From RUG334 sp045599645 (GTDB lineage: Bacteria > Muiribacteriota > Ozemobacteria > Ozemobacterales > Ozemobacteraceae): a stretch of DNA of 64,000 bases. Of the stretch, positions 31,974-41,600 are shown piece by piece. Position numbers and translations under genes: made by a program. Under the pieces are notes generated by a model that had not been told where the DNA came from, ran no database searches, and worked only from the letters and a program-made list of their open reading frames with translations. The first letter of the stretch is position 1; every line of letters begins with the position of its first letter. Location: NCBI GenBank assembly GCA_045599645.1, contig JAZRWI010000020.1:24769-88768 (forward strand). Direction: 5' to 3'.

Positions 31974-34795
31974 AACTGTGCCGTAGCTGATTTCTTGCAC
32001 TTAGCTACCTGCTCCGGAGTGCCTGTCACAATTATCTGACCGCCGCGGTCTCCGCCTTCGGGACCCAGATCTATAATATGGTCTGCAACCTTGATGACAT
32101 CAATATTGTGTTCGATTACCAGAACAGTATTTCCTTTTTCCACTAGTCTGTTAAGAACTTCGATGAGCTTTTTGACATCGTTGAAATGCAGGCCTGTAGT
32201 CGGTTCATCAAGCAAATAGAAGGTAGAGCCAGTAGCAACCTTTGAAAGTTCTGTAGCTAATTTGATGCGCTGAGCTTCACCACCTGAGAATGTAGTAGCA
32301 GACTGGCCAAGTCTGATATAACCAAGACCAACATCCTTCAAGGTCTGGAGCTTTCTGTTAATAGCATAAAAAGCTTCAAAGAAAGGAATAGCTTCGTCCA
32401 CGCTCATATCAAGAACTTCAGCAATAGTCTTACCCTTGAATTTACACTTCAGGGTTTCTTCGTTGAAGCGTGAACCCTTGCACTGATCACAGGTTACATA
32501 AACATCCGGCAGGAAGTGCATTTCTACAACAATCTGGCCAGAGCCTTCACATTCCTCGCAGCGGCCGCCTTTTACGTTAAAACTAAAACGACCGGCAGTG
32601 TAGCCGCGTGTCTTTGCTTCCACAGTCTGGGCAAACAACTCACGTATCGGCGTAAAAATGCCACAATAGGTTGCAGGATTAGAACGAGGGCTTCTACCAA
32701 TCGGATCCTGATCTATGTTTACAACCTTATCGATATTTTCAATACCGATAATTTCTTTATAAGCGCCTGTTTCTTTGTTTGTCTGATAGACATAATTACT
32801 CAATGCCGGGTAAATGGTATCGGTAATCAAACTAGACTTTCCTGAGCCAGAAACGCCCGTTACAACGATTAATTTACCAAGGGGTAATTCCACATCAATA
32901 TTTTTCAAATTATTGTGTGAGCAGCCCTTAATAACAATTTTTTTGCCATTTCCTTTTCGTCTTTCAGAAGGAACCGGAATATAAGCTTTTCCACTCAGGA
33001 AATTACCTGTTATGGAATTTTCATCCTTCATGACTTCTTCCGGTGTTCCTTGTGAAACAAGTCGGCCACCATTTTCACCTGCGCCTGGACCAATATCGAT
33101 AATATGGTCAGCCTCGGTCATTATTTCCTTGTCGTGTTCAACAACAATAACAGTGTTCCCGATGTTGCGAAGATTCTTCAAAGAATCAATGAGCTTTCGG
33201 TTGTCTCTTGGATGCAAACCAATACTTGGTTCGTCAAGAACATAGGTAACGCCAACAAGAGCCGAACCAATCTGAGTAGCAAGCCTGATGCGCTGTGCTT
33301 CCCCGCCACTCAGGGTATAAGCAGCACGAGACATATTCAGGTATTCAAGACCAACATCCTTCAGGAATTTAAGACGGCTGGTAATCTGTTCCATAACCTT
33401 CTTAACAACGAAGGCATCACGTTCACTCAATTCGGCAGAAAGGCTCTTGAAAAATTCAATCAATTCAACAACCGAATGCTGACAAAGCTCCCAGATATTT
33501 TCACCGCGGATTCTGACAGAAAGGGCAATATCGTTGAGACGCTTTCCATGACAGGTATTACACGGCAACTGGCGCATGAATTTTTCATACCACTGACGGT
33601 TGCCTTCTGACTGAGTTTCTGCGTGACGTCTTTCAAGCTGCGGTATAATACCTTCAAAAGGCTTCGACATGGTAGCATTTTTCATTGTTCTACCGTTATA
33701 ATTGATTGTTATTATCTTTGTTCCGCTACCATAAAGCAGAACTTCCTTAATATTAGCAGGAAGGTCTTTGTATGGAGTATCCATCGAAAATTTATAGGCC
33801 TTGGCAAGACCTTCAAGCCACTGACGTGAAACACTGGCTTCAAACCAGCTTTCCGCAGCAATACAGCCTTCCGCAATAGACAATTCTTTGTCTGGAATAA
33901 TCAGATCTGGGTCAGCAACAAGACGATAGCCTATGCCTGAGCAGTCTGGGCATGAGCCATAAGGCGCATTGAAGGAGAAAAGTCTCGGTTTTATTTCCGG
34001 TAAAGAAATATCACAGACTGGGCAGCGAAGATTTTCGCTATAAAGCTTTTCTGTGGGTTCGTCATCGCTTTCCTTCTGAACACTTAAAAGAAGATGACCG
34101 TCAGCAAGCTTGAAACAGAGTTCAACAGCTTCTGTCAAACGAGCCATGGTAGAGTCTCTGTTTTCTGTAGAAATTTTAACACGGTCAACAGCAACTTCGA
34201 TATTATGCTTCTTGTTGCGGTCTAATTCAGGCAATTCTTCGTCTAATGTATAAAATTCACCATCTACTCTTACTCTTGAAAGACCTTCCTTGCGAAGCTC
34301 ATCAAAAACCTTGGTATATTCACCCTTACGGCCTCTTACAACAGGAGCAAGAAGTGTTACTTTGGTTTTATCAGGATTTGTATAAAGCAGTTCAACAATC
34401 TGCTGGGGACTTGAGCTTTCAACGGGTTTGCCGCACTTAGGGCAGTGGGGCTTTCCTATTGCAGCGTAAAGCAGTCTGAAATAGTCATACAGCTCCGTAA
34501 CAGTACCAACAGTAGAACGAGGGTTGCGGTTAGTGGATTTCTGTTGGATTGCAATTGTCGGCGAAAGACCTTCAATGGCGTCTGCATCAGGTTTGTCCAT
34601 CTGCATAAGAAACTGTCTTGCATAAGAAGACAGAGATTCCATGTAGCGTCTCTGACCTTCAGCATGAATTGTATCAAAAGCCAGGGAGGACTTACCAGAG
34701 CCAGAAACCCCGGTAATTACTGTTAATGCATTGGTTGGAATGTTTACGCTTAAATTCTTGAGATTATGAACACGTGTTTTTTCTATTTTTATCAT
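31946..34795 (-). CDS. uvrA: excinuclease ABC subunit A
   Basis: 949 residues. Damage-recognition ATPase of nucleotide excision repair. Two ABC modules: the first Walker A GVSGSGKS is at 29-36, the second near residue 650. Both ABC signatures (YTLSGGEAQRIRLA; TTFSGGEAQRIKLA) and the zinc modules (CPDCSGIG; CEECEGSGQ...CDQCKGS) are present. The last six or so residues (ESLRRE) and the stop codon come from the hairpin repeat that is duplicated next to it, so the tail has been replaced or extended by repeat sequence. Convergent with the HEAT gene. Confidence 0.97.
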   Translation of the reverse strand: MIKIEKTRVHNLKNLSVNIPTNALTVITGVSGSGKSSLAFDTIHAEGQRRYMESLSSYARQFLMQMDKPDADAIEGLSPTIAIQQKSTNRNPRSTVGTVTELYDYFRLLYAAIGKPHCPKCGKPVESSSPQQIVELLYTNPDKTKVTLLAPVVRGRKGEYTKVFDELRKEGLSRVRVDGEFYTLDEELPELDRNKKHNIEVAVDRVKISTENRDSTMARLTEAVELCFKLADGHLLLSVQKESDDEPTEKLYSENLRCPVCDISLPEIKPRLFSFNAPYGSCPDCSGIGYRLVADPDLIIPDKELSIAEGCIAAESWFEASVSRQWLEGLAKAYKFSMDTPYKDLPANIKEVLLYGSGTKIITINYNGRTMKNATMSKPFEGIIPQLERRHAETQSEGNRQWYEKFMRQLPCNTCHGKRLNDIALSVRIRGENIWELCQHSVVELIEFFKSLSAELSERDAFVVKKVMEQITSRLKFLKDVGLEYLNMSRAAYTLSGGEAQRIRLATQIGSALVGVTYVLDEPSIGLHPRDNRKLIDSLKNLRNIGNTVIVVEHDKEIMTEADHIIDIGPGAGENGGRLVSQGTPEEVMKDENSITGNFLSGKAYIPVPSERRKGNGKKIVIKGCSHNNLKNIDVELPLGKLIVVTGVSGSGKSSLITDTIYPALSNYVYQTNKETGAYKEIIGIENIDKVVNIDQDPIGRSPRSNPATYCGIFTPIRELFAQTVEAKTRGYTAGRFSFNVKGGRCEECEGSGQIVVEMHFLPDVYVTCDQCKGSRFNEETLKCKFKGKTIAEVLDMSVDEAIPFFEAFYAINRKLQTLKDVGLGYIRLGQSATTFSGGEAQRIKLATELSKVATGSTFYLLDEPTTGLHFNDVKKLIEVLNRLVEKGNTVLVIEHNIDVIKVADHIIDLGPEGGDRGGQIIVTGTPEQVAKCKKSATAQFIKESLRRE

Positions 34796-34901
34796 GGTAG
34801 CTTCGGGTGAATAATATAATAAATACTACCTGCCAGGGAGCTGTCCGACGCATCGGCCAGCAGGGCTGGGGGTCAGTGAATAAAAGACAGGAAAGAAAAT
34901 G

Positions 34902-35660
34902 TTATCTCCAGTCGTATTGGATAACACTAGCCTGAGATGGGCTGCTAAGTTCGCCGTTATCGAATGTAAGCTTATAGAAGCCTGAAAGCTTAACTGGTTT
35001 TTCACCACCAGCAATAGTGCTAACTTCAACAAGACCATTCTTTACAACGATTTCGCCCTTGTCTTCTTCGTCTTTGTAAATAACCTTGAAGAGACCGGAA
35101 CGACCAATTATCTTAACATTGGAAGCCTGAATACACATTAAATCTCTACCGTCTAAGGAAACAGCAGCGGTAATTTCACCTCTGGTAAGTTCTACAACTT
35201 CCTGCTTAATCTTATTTTCCTTAGCTTCGAGAGTCGGTGGCTTTACAGTAACTTCAGTATCAGCATAAAGCTTTACCTGATTTTCAAGCTGCATCTGAAC
35301 TGTTAGAGAAGATTCTTCCATAGTTCTGAAGGAATATTCTTCTTTAAACTTGATATTAGCGGTTAAAGCTTCCCACAGACCTGTTTTTCTTGATTCTGCA
35401 GTGCCAGAGTATTCTGTAACACTAGAATACAACAGCTTTTCACGGTCTTCCTGAAACTGTTTGGCCTTGGCTTTGGTATTTATGACACCAATCAGAACAA
35501 AAACAGCAATTAGTGCCACTAACACACCGCCACCAATTATCATTTGTTTTTTTCTAGCTTCTGCAGCTGCTGCTAGCTTAGCAGCTTTTTCGCGCTCTGT
35601 CTGAAGCTTCTTTAACGCCTTGTGGTCAAGTCGTTCAAGTTGATGCCATTGTTTAGCCAT
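34902..35660 (-). CDS. membrane-anchored FecR-like protein
   Basis: 252 residues. A Lys/Ala-rich cytoplasmic helix (about 1-40) is followed by one membrane segment (MIIGGGVLVALIAVFVLIGV) and a periplasmic part. Residues about 160-220 resemble a FecR-type beta domain (VELTRGEITAAVSLDG, then strands ending VVKNGLVEV). FecR domains occur in sigma regulators and in envelope scaffolds; no sigma factor is nearby. It starts 15 nt after a prepilin-like gene and is last in that operon, which suggests a pilus- or secretion-related envelope role. Confidence 0.65.
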   Translation of the reverse strand: MAKQWHQLERLDHKALKKLQTEREKAAKLAAAAEARKKQMIIGGGVLVALIAVFVLIGVINTKAKAKQFQEDREKLLYSSVTEYSGTAESRKTGLWEALTANIKFKEEYSFRTMEESSLTVQMQLENQVKLYADTEVTVKPPTLEAKENKIKQEVVELTRGEITAAVSLDGRDLMCIQASNVKIIGRSGLFKVIYKDEEDKGEIVVKNGLVEVSTIAGGEKPVKLSGFYKLTFDNGELSSPSQASVIQYDWR

Positions 35661-35675
35661 AATTTAATGTGTAAC

Positions 35676-36413
35676 CTATAGTAAATCTATTGCAACCTGT
35701 GGGGTTGCCATTATTGAATTTTCCTTAGTAACTTTTGAATCTTTAGTATACTGTGTACGTATTTTAACCGAAATTGGAAAAAAGTCCACTGCTTTTTGCG
35801 GAGGAATTGTTCCAGCAACAGAAAATTCGACACTTGCAACATCATTAACCAGCGTTCTATTGCGGGTTTCAGACTCTATTGGATCCAAATTTAATTTTCC
35901 AGATTTTGCATAATTATTTGAAGAATTTGTAGAATATTTAAAAGCTTCTGTTTTTAATATCAAGTCACCTGTTACATTGTTACCTGTTTTATTCTTAAAA
36001 ACAAGATAAAGCTGGTGATTCAAAAGCTTTCCGTCTTCTGAACCTGGCTTTTCTGTAGTGCAGACAAACCAGTCCATAACCTTTAATTCGCCACTTTCAG
36101 GACAATCTATTGGTGAGGCATCCTTAAGTATGCGCATATAATATTTGGCGGCCACACTTTTGTCCGGGTTGTCACAAGGATCAAAAATTGTATCCTTCAA
36201 AAGCGTAGTAGGGTATGTTGCACTTTTAATTTCGTTGCTGATAAAGCTTAAAGCAGTACGCATCTGATCGACCGTAAGATTTATCCACTGGCCTTTTCCT
36301 GCAGTCTGGCTGCCGCCAATAAACAGCTTATAAACACCAACCAGCAGCATAACAAAAATGGCCATTGCCATTAATACTTCAACTAATGTAAATGCTTTTA
36401 CCTTCTTCATCAA
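35676..36413 (-). CDS. prepilin-like protein (AFTLVE type)
   Basis: 245 residues. The leader MMKKVK is followed by AFTLVEVLMAMAIFVMLLVG, a type IV prepilin N-terminus with Glu at +5. The body of about 215 residues is in the PilW/GspJ size range. The ATG overlaps the previous gene's stop by 4 nt (ATGA), so the genes are translationally coupled. Part of the operon phoH to FecR-like protein. Confidence 0.88.
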   Translation of the reverse strand: MMKKVKAFTLVEVLMAMAIFVMLLVGVYKLFIGGSQTAGKGQWINLTVDQMRTALSFISNEIKSATYPTTLLKDTIFDPCDNPDKSVAAKYYMRILKDASPIDCPESGELKVMDWFVCTTEKPGSEDGKLLNHQLYLVFKNKTGNNVTGDLILKTEAFKYSTNSSNNYAKSGKLNLDPIESETRNRTLVNDVASVEFSVAGTIPPQKAVDFFPISVKIRTQYTKDSKVTKENSIMATPQVAIDLL

Positions 36414-37255
36414 ATGCTGCCCTTTCTAGTAATCTTTTCAGTGCGGACCTGAATCTGTCTGCTATCTCTTTTCTGAAAATCAATGGCAGAGCCTTCTACA
36501 GTGATTTCAATAGCTTCTTCACCGTATTTCTTCATGCCCTGAATAGCTTTTACCTTTACTTCAACAACGCCGTATTCAAGAGTATATGGATACCCTTCTT
36601 CAACAGCTATATCAAACTTGTTGGTCATCTTGAGGTCTTTAGCTATTTTCATTTCAAGAGGTGACTGCAAGCTGAAATTATTTACACTTACATTTGTGCA
36701 ATCTCTGAAATAATAGGTCAGGAACTTCCATGCATTATAGCTATCGTCAGGCTCTCTCGGGTCTGTATATTTTACATTCTGAGCATCCTGAGCAAGATTT
36801 GGTGCGAGGAAACGATAATCCGGGTTGTTGTAGCTTGCCAGTCTTACAAAGCTATCCTTACCTGGCAATCTAACGTAGAAGTATCTTGGCTTACCCTTAG
36901 AATTAAGTTCACCACTGCGTTTTACGTAAACATTTGGTCTGCCGGTATATTCTTCGAACTGTTCCTGCCCATTATCGTCAACACTTGGAAATTCAGTGAA
37001 ATTGAACAACGGGTTCTTTCCCTGGGATATTTCAACAGCATCATAAAGTTCTGTCGGGAAAAGCTTTGCTTTAACAAGGAAATGTTGCATAGCAGAGCGG
37101 GCAGCAAAATAAGCCTGCTTATCAAGAAGATTCAAGCTGTTATGAGAAGCTGTCGTGCTCTGTCTGAAAACCATGGAACCAAGCAAAACCAGCATACAGA
37201 AAGCAAAAAATATGGCTATTACAATAGCAGCGCCTTTGCGCTTAGAACATTTCAT
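36410..37255 (-). CDS. PilX/GspK-like minor pseudopilin
   Basis: 281 residues. MKCSKRKGAAIVIAIFFAFC has the basic leader and hydrophobic helix of prepilins but GAAIV instead of GFTLVE and no Glu at +5, as in GspK/PilX. In secretion systems such a protein caps the pseudopilus tip. It overlaps both neighbours by 4 nt. It is a small counterpart of the 713-residue protein in the other cluster. Confidence 0.8.
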   Translation of the reverse strand: MKCSKRKGAAIVIAIFFAFCMLVLLGSMVFRQSTTASHNSLNLLDKQAYFAARSAMQHFLVKAKLFPTELYDAVEISQGKNPLFNFTEFPSVDDNGQEQFEEYTGRPNVYVKRSGELNSKGKPRYFYVRLPGKDSFVRLASYNNPDYRFLAPNLAQDAQNVKYTDPREPDDSYNAWKFLTYYFRDCTNVSVNNFSLQSPLEMKIAKDLKMTNKFDIAVEEGYPYTLEYGVVEVKVKAIQGMKKYGEEAIEITVEGSAIDFQKRDSRQIQVRTEKITRKGSI

Positions 37256-38163
37256 GAATCAATGTCCCCCTTGATAGCCATAAGGTGGATACGCTGAATA
37301 TTACCTTTTTCGTTTTCGGGTTCAGCATAATAATGAGGTTCAAGATTCCACTGAACCTGAATAATCAATCTTTTAAACGGACACCATGCAAAAGCATCAT
37401 CTGTCTGATACGGTAATCTGCTCATTACCATCTTTGCAGTATAACGTTCAGCTGTTGGATTTATAAAGCCAAACTTTGTAGCATTCTTAAGTGATTCCAA
37501 ACCTTCATCTTTATAGAAATTCTTTGGAGATTCAGAAACACCATTTCCTGAAATTTCAAGCTCTGTTAAAGGCTTGCCTGTTTCTTCAACATCTTCGGCA
37601 AAATCCTGAGTCCAATCGCTACTTGTAATGATTGATGGATTTTTCAGGAATGTAAAAGCTACTTCATTCTGTTCTGGGAATTCCAAAGGATTGGTGCTTG
37701 GATAATCTTCACCGATCTTCATGCGTTCCGGCTTAGAGTGCTTTGTTGTGGAAACAACATCTTCAACACGAAGATGTATAAGATAGCTGATACCCTTAGA
37801 ATCCTTGATTATACCTCTGCAAGGATAACCGTTAGCTTCCTTCTTATCGCTATTGAATAGCATAGTAGCCATTTTCTTGGCCCACGCATCATTCAAATCT
37901 GTGAATTTGTCATTTCCTTCAAGATCGTCAACTCTTATATAGCCTGGGTTTCCTTCTCTAAGCGCAACAAAGGAAATATTATCAAGCAAAGCATTTAAAA
38001 CTTCTGTAGCTTTGTTGATAGCAAAAGCCTGACTGGCATTCCTGTCGGTTTCAACAGTCTGGCGCGATAACATTCCGAATAAAGGAATCATCGCTATGGC
38101 CATTACAGTCACAGCGATAATTATTTCTAGAAATGTTATTGCTTTTTTTGATCTAGGAAACAT
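37252..38163 (-). CDS. prepilin-like protein (AITFLE type)
   Basis: 303 residues. MFPRSKKAITFLEIIIAVTV shows a short basic leader, the cleavage site before ITFLE, Glu at +5 and the hydrophobic helix. It is larger than a typical major pilin and probably a minor pilin of PilV/GspI type with an enlarged head. It starts 21 nt after phoH and overlaps the next gene by 4 nt. Confidence 0.87.
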   Translation of the reverse strand: MFPRSKKAITFLEIIIAVTVMAIAMIPLFGMLSRQTVETDRNASQAFAINKATEVLNALLDNISFVALREGNPGYIRVDDLEGNDKFTDLNDAWAKKMATMLFNSDKKEANGYPCRGIIKDSKGISYLIHLRVEDVVSTTKHSKPERMKIGEDYPSTNPLEFPEQNEVAFTFLKNPSIITSSDWTQDFAEDVEETGKPLTELEISGNGVSESPKNFYKDEGLESLKNATKFGFINPTAERYTAKMVMSRLPYQTDDAFAWCPFKRLIIQVQWNLEPHYYAEPENEKGNIQRIHLMAIKGDIDS

Positions 38164-38184
38164 TACGCAAGCGCCAGAATACTA

Positions 38185-39498
38185 TTAGAGCAGTTCTGAT
38201 GCCAAAGCAGACAAAGAAGAACGTTCAGATTTGTTAAGAATAATATGACCAAAGAGATTGTGGTCTTTAAACTTTTCAATTACGAAATTCAAACCGTTGG
38301 AAGAGCTGTCGAGGTATGGATTATCAATCTGGTATGGGTCACCAGTAAGAACAACCTTAGTGCCTTCACCAGCACGGCTGATAATGGTTTTTACTTCGTG
38401 TGGAGTGAGGTTCTGGGCTTCGTCTACGATGAGATACTGCTTTGGAATACTTCTACCTCTGATGTAGGTGATTGCTTCAATCTGAACCTTCTGAGATTCA
38501 ATAAGGAAGCGGATTTTCTTATCAACGTCATCAGAATTCTTGTAGAGACGGTCCATAACAAATTCAAGATTGTCGAATATTGGCTGCATCCAATGGCTGA
38601 GTTTTTCATCCTTAGAGCCTGGCAGATAACCGATATCCTTGCCAAGAGGCATAATCGGGCGGCTTACAAGCAGCTTGCGGAACAAATGTTCATCAATTGT
38701 CTTCTGCAAACCGCAGGCAAGAGCGAGAAGAGTCTTACCAGTACCAGCGCGGCCAACAAGAGTTACCAGTTGAATTTCGTTACAGAGCAGAAGTTCGATA
38801 GCGAATTTCTGCTGGAGATTCATTGGTTCTACGCCCCATGGTCTTGAATTCAAATGGAACAATGGAAGGAGCTTTTTCTGAAGGCCGTCATACTTGGCAA
38901 GAGCCGTCTTGTTTTCGTTTTCAGCAGCCTTCAGAAGAAGGAATTCATTCTTGAAGAGGTCATTACCTGGATAATCAAGGCCTTCTTCGCGAAGGAAGGT
39001 TTCAATCTGTTCTGCAGGCATAATGAGTTCGCGCCAGCCAGAATAGAGTTCATCAATATCAATTTTGTTAGTTTCATAGTCTTCAGCCTGAATACCAAGA
39101 GCATCTGCCTTAATACGGCAGTTGATATCCTTACTGATAAGTATTGGGTTCTTTCCAGCTTTTTTCAAGGTCAAAGCACAGGCAAGAATACGGTTATCTA
39201 CCTTCTTTGCGTCTAAACCACCAATACTCGGCATATCATATTCAGAGTCAATCATAATCTGAATAATGCCGCCGGTAGGAAGCTTTACGCCTTCTGCAAG
39301 ATTGCCTCTGGTTCTGAGATCGTCTAAGTCTCTTGAAGCCTGTCTTGCTTCACGACCACGTTCATCGTTAACACCTTTAAAGCGGTCGAGTTCTTCGATA
39401 ACGCCCAAAGGAATAACTACGTCATGTTCCTGGAAAGAAAACAGAGCAGAATGGTTATGAAGAATAACGTTAGTATCGATAACAAATGTTTTTTTCAT
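38185..39498 (-). CDS. PIN-PhoH fusion ATPase/ribonuclease (PhoH2 type)
   Basis: 437 residues. An N-terminal PIN nuclease domain (acidic residues D8, E35/E36, D101) precedes a PhoH ATPase domain with Walker A GRAGTGKT at 249-256 and Walker B LIVDEAQNL. PhoH2 proteins are RNA helicase/RNases linked to RNA turnover. Here the gene leads a run of pilin-like genes, with 21 nt between them, which looks like operon membership by position rather than function. A hairpin array lies upstream. Confidence 0.93.
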   Translation of the reverse strand: MKKTFVIDTNVILHNHSALFSFQEHDVVIPLGVIEELDRFKGVNDERGREARQASRDLDDLRTRGNLAEGVKLPTGGIIQIMIDSEYDMPSIGGLDAKKVDNRILACALTLKKAGKNPILISKDINCRIKADALGIQAEDYETNKIDIDELYSGWRELIMPAEQIETFLREEGLDYPGNDLFKNEFLLLKAAENENKTALAKYDGLQKKLLPLFHLNSRPWGVEPMNLQQKFAIELLLCNEIQLVTLVGRAGTGKTLLALACGLQKTIDEHLFRKLLVSRPIMPLGKDIGYLPGSKDEKLSHWMQPIFDNLEFVMDRLYKNSDDVDKKIRFLIESQKVQIEAITYIRGRSIPKQYLIVDEAQNLTPHEVKTIISRAGEGTKVVLTGDPYQIDNPYLDSSSNGLNFVIEKFKDHNLFGHIILNKSERSSLSALASELL

Positions 39499-39589
39499 TA
39501 ATAATCGCTTCCTTGAAGTGGTTTGTCTACTATAAAACTATTACAAAATTAGCACAGAAACGGAGTACATGTCAATGTACAATAATCTG

Positions 39590-39788
39590 CCCTGCGGGCG
39601 TGAAGAACTGCCGCTTTGCGGCAGTAGTGAAAACTGGCTTCGGCCAGAGTGAAAACCTGCTTCGCAGGAGTGAAAACTGGCTTCGGCCAGAGCGAAAACC
39701 TGCTTCGCAGGAGTGAAAGGTTGCTTCGCAGGAGTGAAAAGCTATCACTTTGTGACAGGTATGAAACACGCCTTTCGGCGCGTTGATT
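39590..39788. repeat. hairpin array with AGTGAAAA linkers
   Basis: About ten palindromes: GCCCTGCGGGC, CTGCCGCTTTGCGGCAG, CTGGCTTCGGCCAG (twice), CCTGCTTCGCAGG (twice) and CGCCTTTCGGCG among them. They are separated by (A)GTGAAAA or variants (GCGAAAA, ATGAAAC). It sits upstream of phoH and resembles the block at 31407 closely. Confidence 0.87.
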
Positions 39789-39850
39789 TTAGCCACCAGA
39801 CCAACAAGCTTGTTTGGCAAAGCGTAGAGAAAATATGGGGGTAGCCTAAT

Positions 39851-39915
39851 TCATATTCGGCGAAGCCGAATCATTCATCGACTGCAGGTCGCATTCATAG
39901 ACCAAAGGCCTTGTT
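39851..39915. repeat. short hairpin array with ATTCAT linkers
   Basis: ATTCGGCGAAGCCGAAT, CGACTGCAGGTCG and a CAAAGGCCTTG-like hairpin are joined by CATTCAT. The linker is opposite in sense to the GTGAAA block on its left. It ends at the stop of the 5'-nucleotidase gene. A similar unit (AATTCAT, AGCCGCAGGCT, AATTCAT) occurs at 57723-57748. Confidence 0.75.
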
Positions 39916-41600
39916 CATTTGACAATTATTCTCCCCTGAAGCTCTGCATAAGCATCGAAATTGCCATTTAAATAATAGAAATATTTTAGAAAGACATCTG
40001 TCAGATTATCTATAAATTTAATTCCGGCACAGCCATTAAATACCGCTTGCCCGTCACCTTTCTGTAAAAGCACATAATCACTACTAGCTACTTTGTATTT
40101 CTTTTCAAGATTTATTGGTTCATAGCTCTTAGTAGATTTGTTGTAAATCATAATATTCTTAACCCTGCGTTCGCCATCAACTTTATTGCTAAATAAACCG
40201 TCTTCATCTAATACAACATGTGATGGAACAGAGGTATCAATTTCATACTTCAGATTTGAAACCTGCAGGAAGCAACCAAATTCGCCAGCTTTATTCCTGT
40301 ATTCTTTCTTTGTTTCTTTTGAACCCCATTCAAGAATATCTGCAATCTGCTGGCCCGTAGCTTCGCAAACAATAGCCTTATTATCATAATTATTAAGATT
40401 TTTGAAATCCAGTTTCTTTACAACGCCTTTTGTAACATCATTCCTGACAGAGCCACCATTTATGATAGCAACGTCAGCTTCATCGCAGGCATAGCAAATA
40501 GCATCGGTTACCCAGTTACCGATATTTGCTTCCCTATTTCTTACCAACCTGTTGTCCAGATTACCATTTTCATAACAGCTCAAAGTTTGAGAAATCTCAC
40601 CAATAGGCTTTTTAAGTTCACCCAAAAACTGTTCTTGTATTTGCAAAACATAAAGCGCAACATCCGGATCCTTGGCTTCATAATCATTTATTAATTCTGT
40701 AGTTAGCGAATTGCCAGAAATAGTTAATTTTCCAATATTTTTCAATTCGGTACCTGTTGAAGTTAAAATGACTTCCTTGTTGTTCTTGTTCGGAACTCTT
40801 TGACATTCTATCGTGCTGTGGGAATGACCATCCAGTACAACATCAATTCCTGATGTATTATTAATTACTTCAATAGAAGAATAAGGAACAGTATCTTCTG
40901 TATCGCCAAGGTGTGCCATGAGAACTACAAAACTTGCACCCTGTTTGCGGCAATCATCTACACTTACCTGAACAGCCTCGTATAAATCTTTGCCTTTATT
41001 ACCCATTCTAACATCATAGACAAGTTCATTATTTTCATAGAAATCTTCTTTTTTCGAGGTTGAAACATAAGTATCCGGTGTGGTAACACCTATGAACCCG
41101 ACGCGAACCGCACCATAATTCAAAATTGTGTATGAAGCCGTTTCACACAAGGGATTATTGCTCTTTCCAGTATAGCAAATATTACAATTCAGATATTTTG
41201 TCTTTGCTTGTCCGATTATATTCTGGCTTAGATTCGGGATTCCAAAATCAAATTCGTGATTTCCCATAATAGCTAAGTCATAACCGACTTTATTCATTAT
41301 ATCTCTTATACTACTACCTTTTGACGTAGAACCGATAAATTTGCCATTTATAGCATCACCGTTATCAACAAGTGTTACATATTTATGCTGGGTTTCCATG
41401 GCTTTTTTGTAAGCAACAAGACCCGCATAGCCTATATTTTCATCAATAGCGCAATGGACATCGTTGGTATATAAAATTACAATATCATTGTTTTTTGAAT
41501 TAAATGGTATGCTAGAACTACCACCATTAAAGCAGCCAACAAAGAAAACAAGATTTATAAAAATTACAGTAAAGAAAAATCTCTTAAAAAACTTATTCAT
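39915..41600 (-). CDS. lipoprotein 5'-nucleotidase / cyclic phosphodiesterase family
   Basis: 561 residues. Lipobox FVGC with C23, so the protein is exported and lipid-anchored. The metallophosphatase core has D47 and H49 (TNDVHC), D79/D82 (VDNGDAING), GNHE at 113-116 and GHSH. The C-terminal 5'-nucleotidase domain has NGGSVRND. It releases phosphate or nucleosides from nucleotides outside the cytoplasm. ATG 41600 directly follows the stop of the HEAT/zinc-ribbon gene, so they are coupled. Confidence 0.92.
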   Translation of the reverse strand: MNKFFKRFFFTVIFINLVFFVGCFNGGSSSIPFNSKNNDIVILYTNDVHCAIDENIGYAGLVAYKKAMETQHKYVTLVDNGDAINGKFIGSTSKGSSIRDIMNKVGYDLAIMGNHEFDFGIPNLSQNIIGQAKTKYLNCNICYTGKSNNPLCETASYTILNYGAVRVGFIGVTTPDTYVSTSKKEDFYENNELVYDVRMGNKGKDLYEAVQVSVDDCRKQGASFVVLMAHLGDTEDTVPYSSIEVINNTSGIDVVLDGHSHSTIECQRVPNKNNKEVILTSTGTELKNIGKLTISGNSLTTELINDYEAKDPDVALYVLQIQEQFLGELKKPIGEISQTLSCYENGNLDNRLVRNREANIGNWVTDAICYACDEADVAIINGGSVRNDVTKGVVKKLDFKNLNNYDNKAIVCEATGQQIADILEWGSKETKKEYRNKAGEFGCFLQVSNLKYEIDTSVPSHVVLDEDGLFSNKVDGERRVKNIMIYNKSTKSYEPINLEKKYKVASSDYVLLQKGDGQAVFNGCAGIKFIDNLTDVFLKYFYYLNGNFDAYAELQGRIIVK

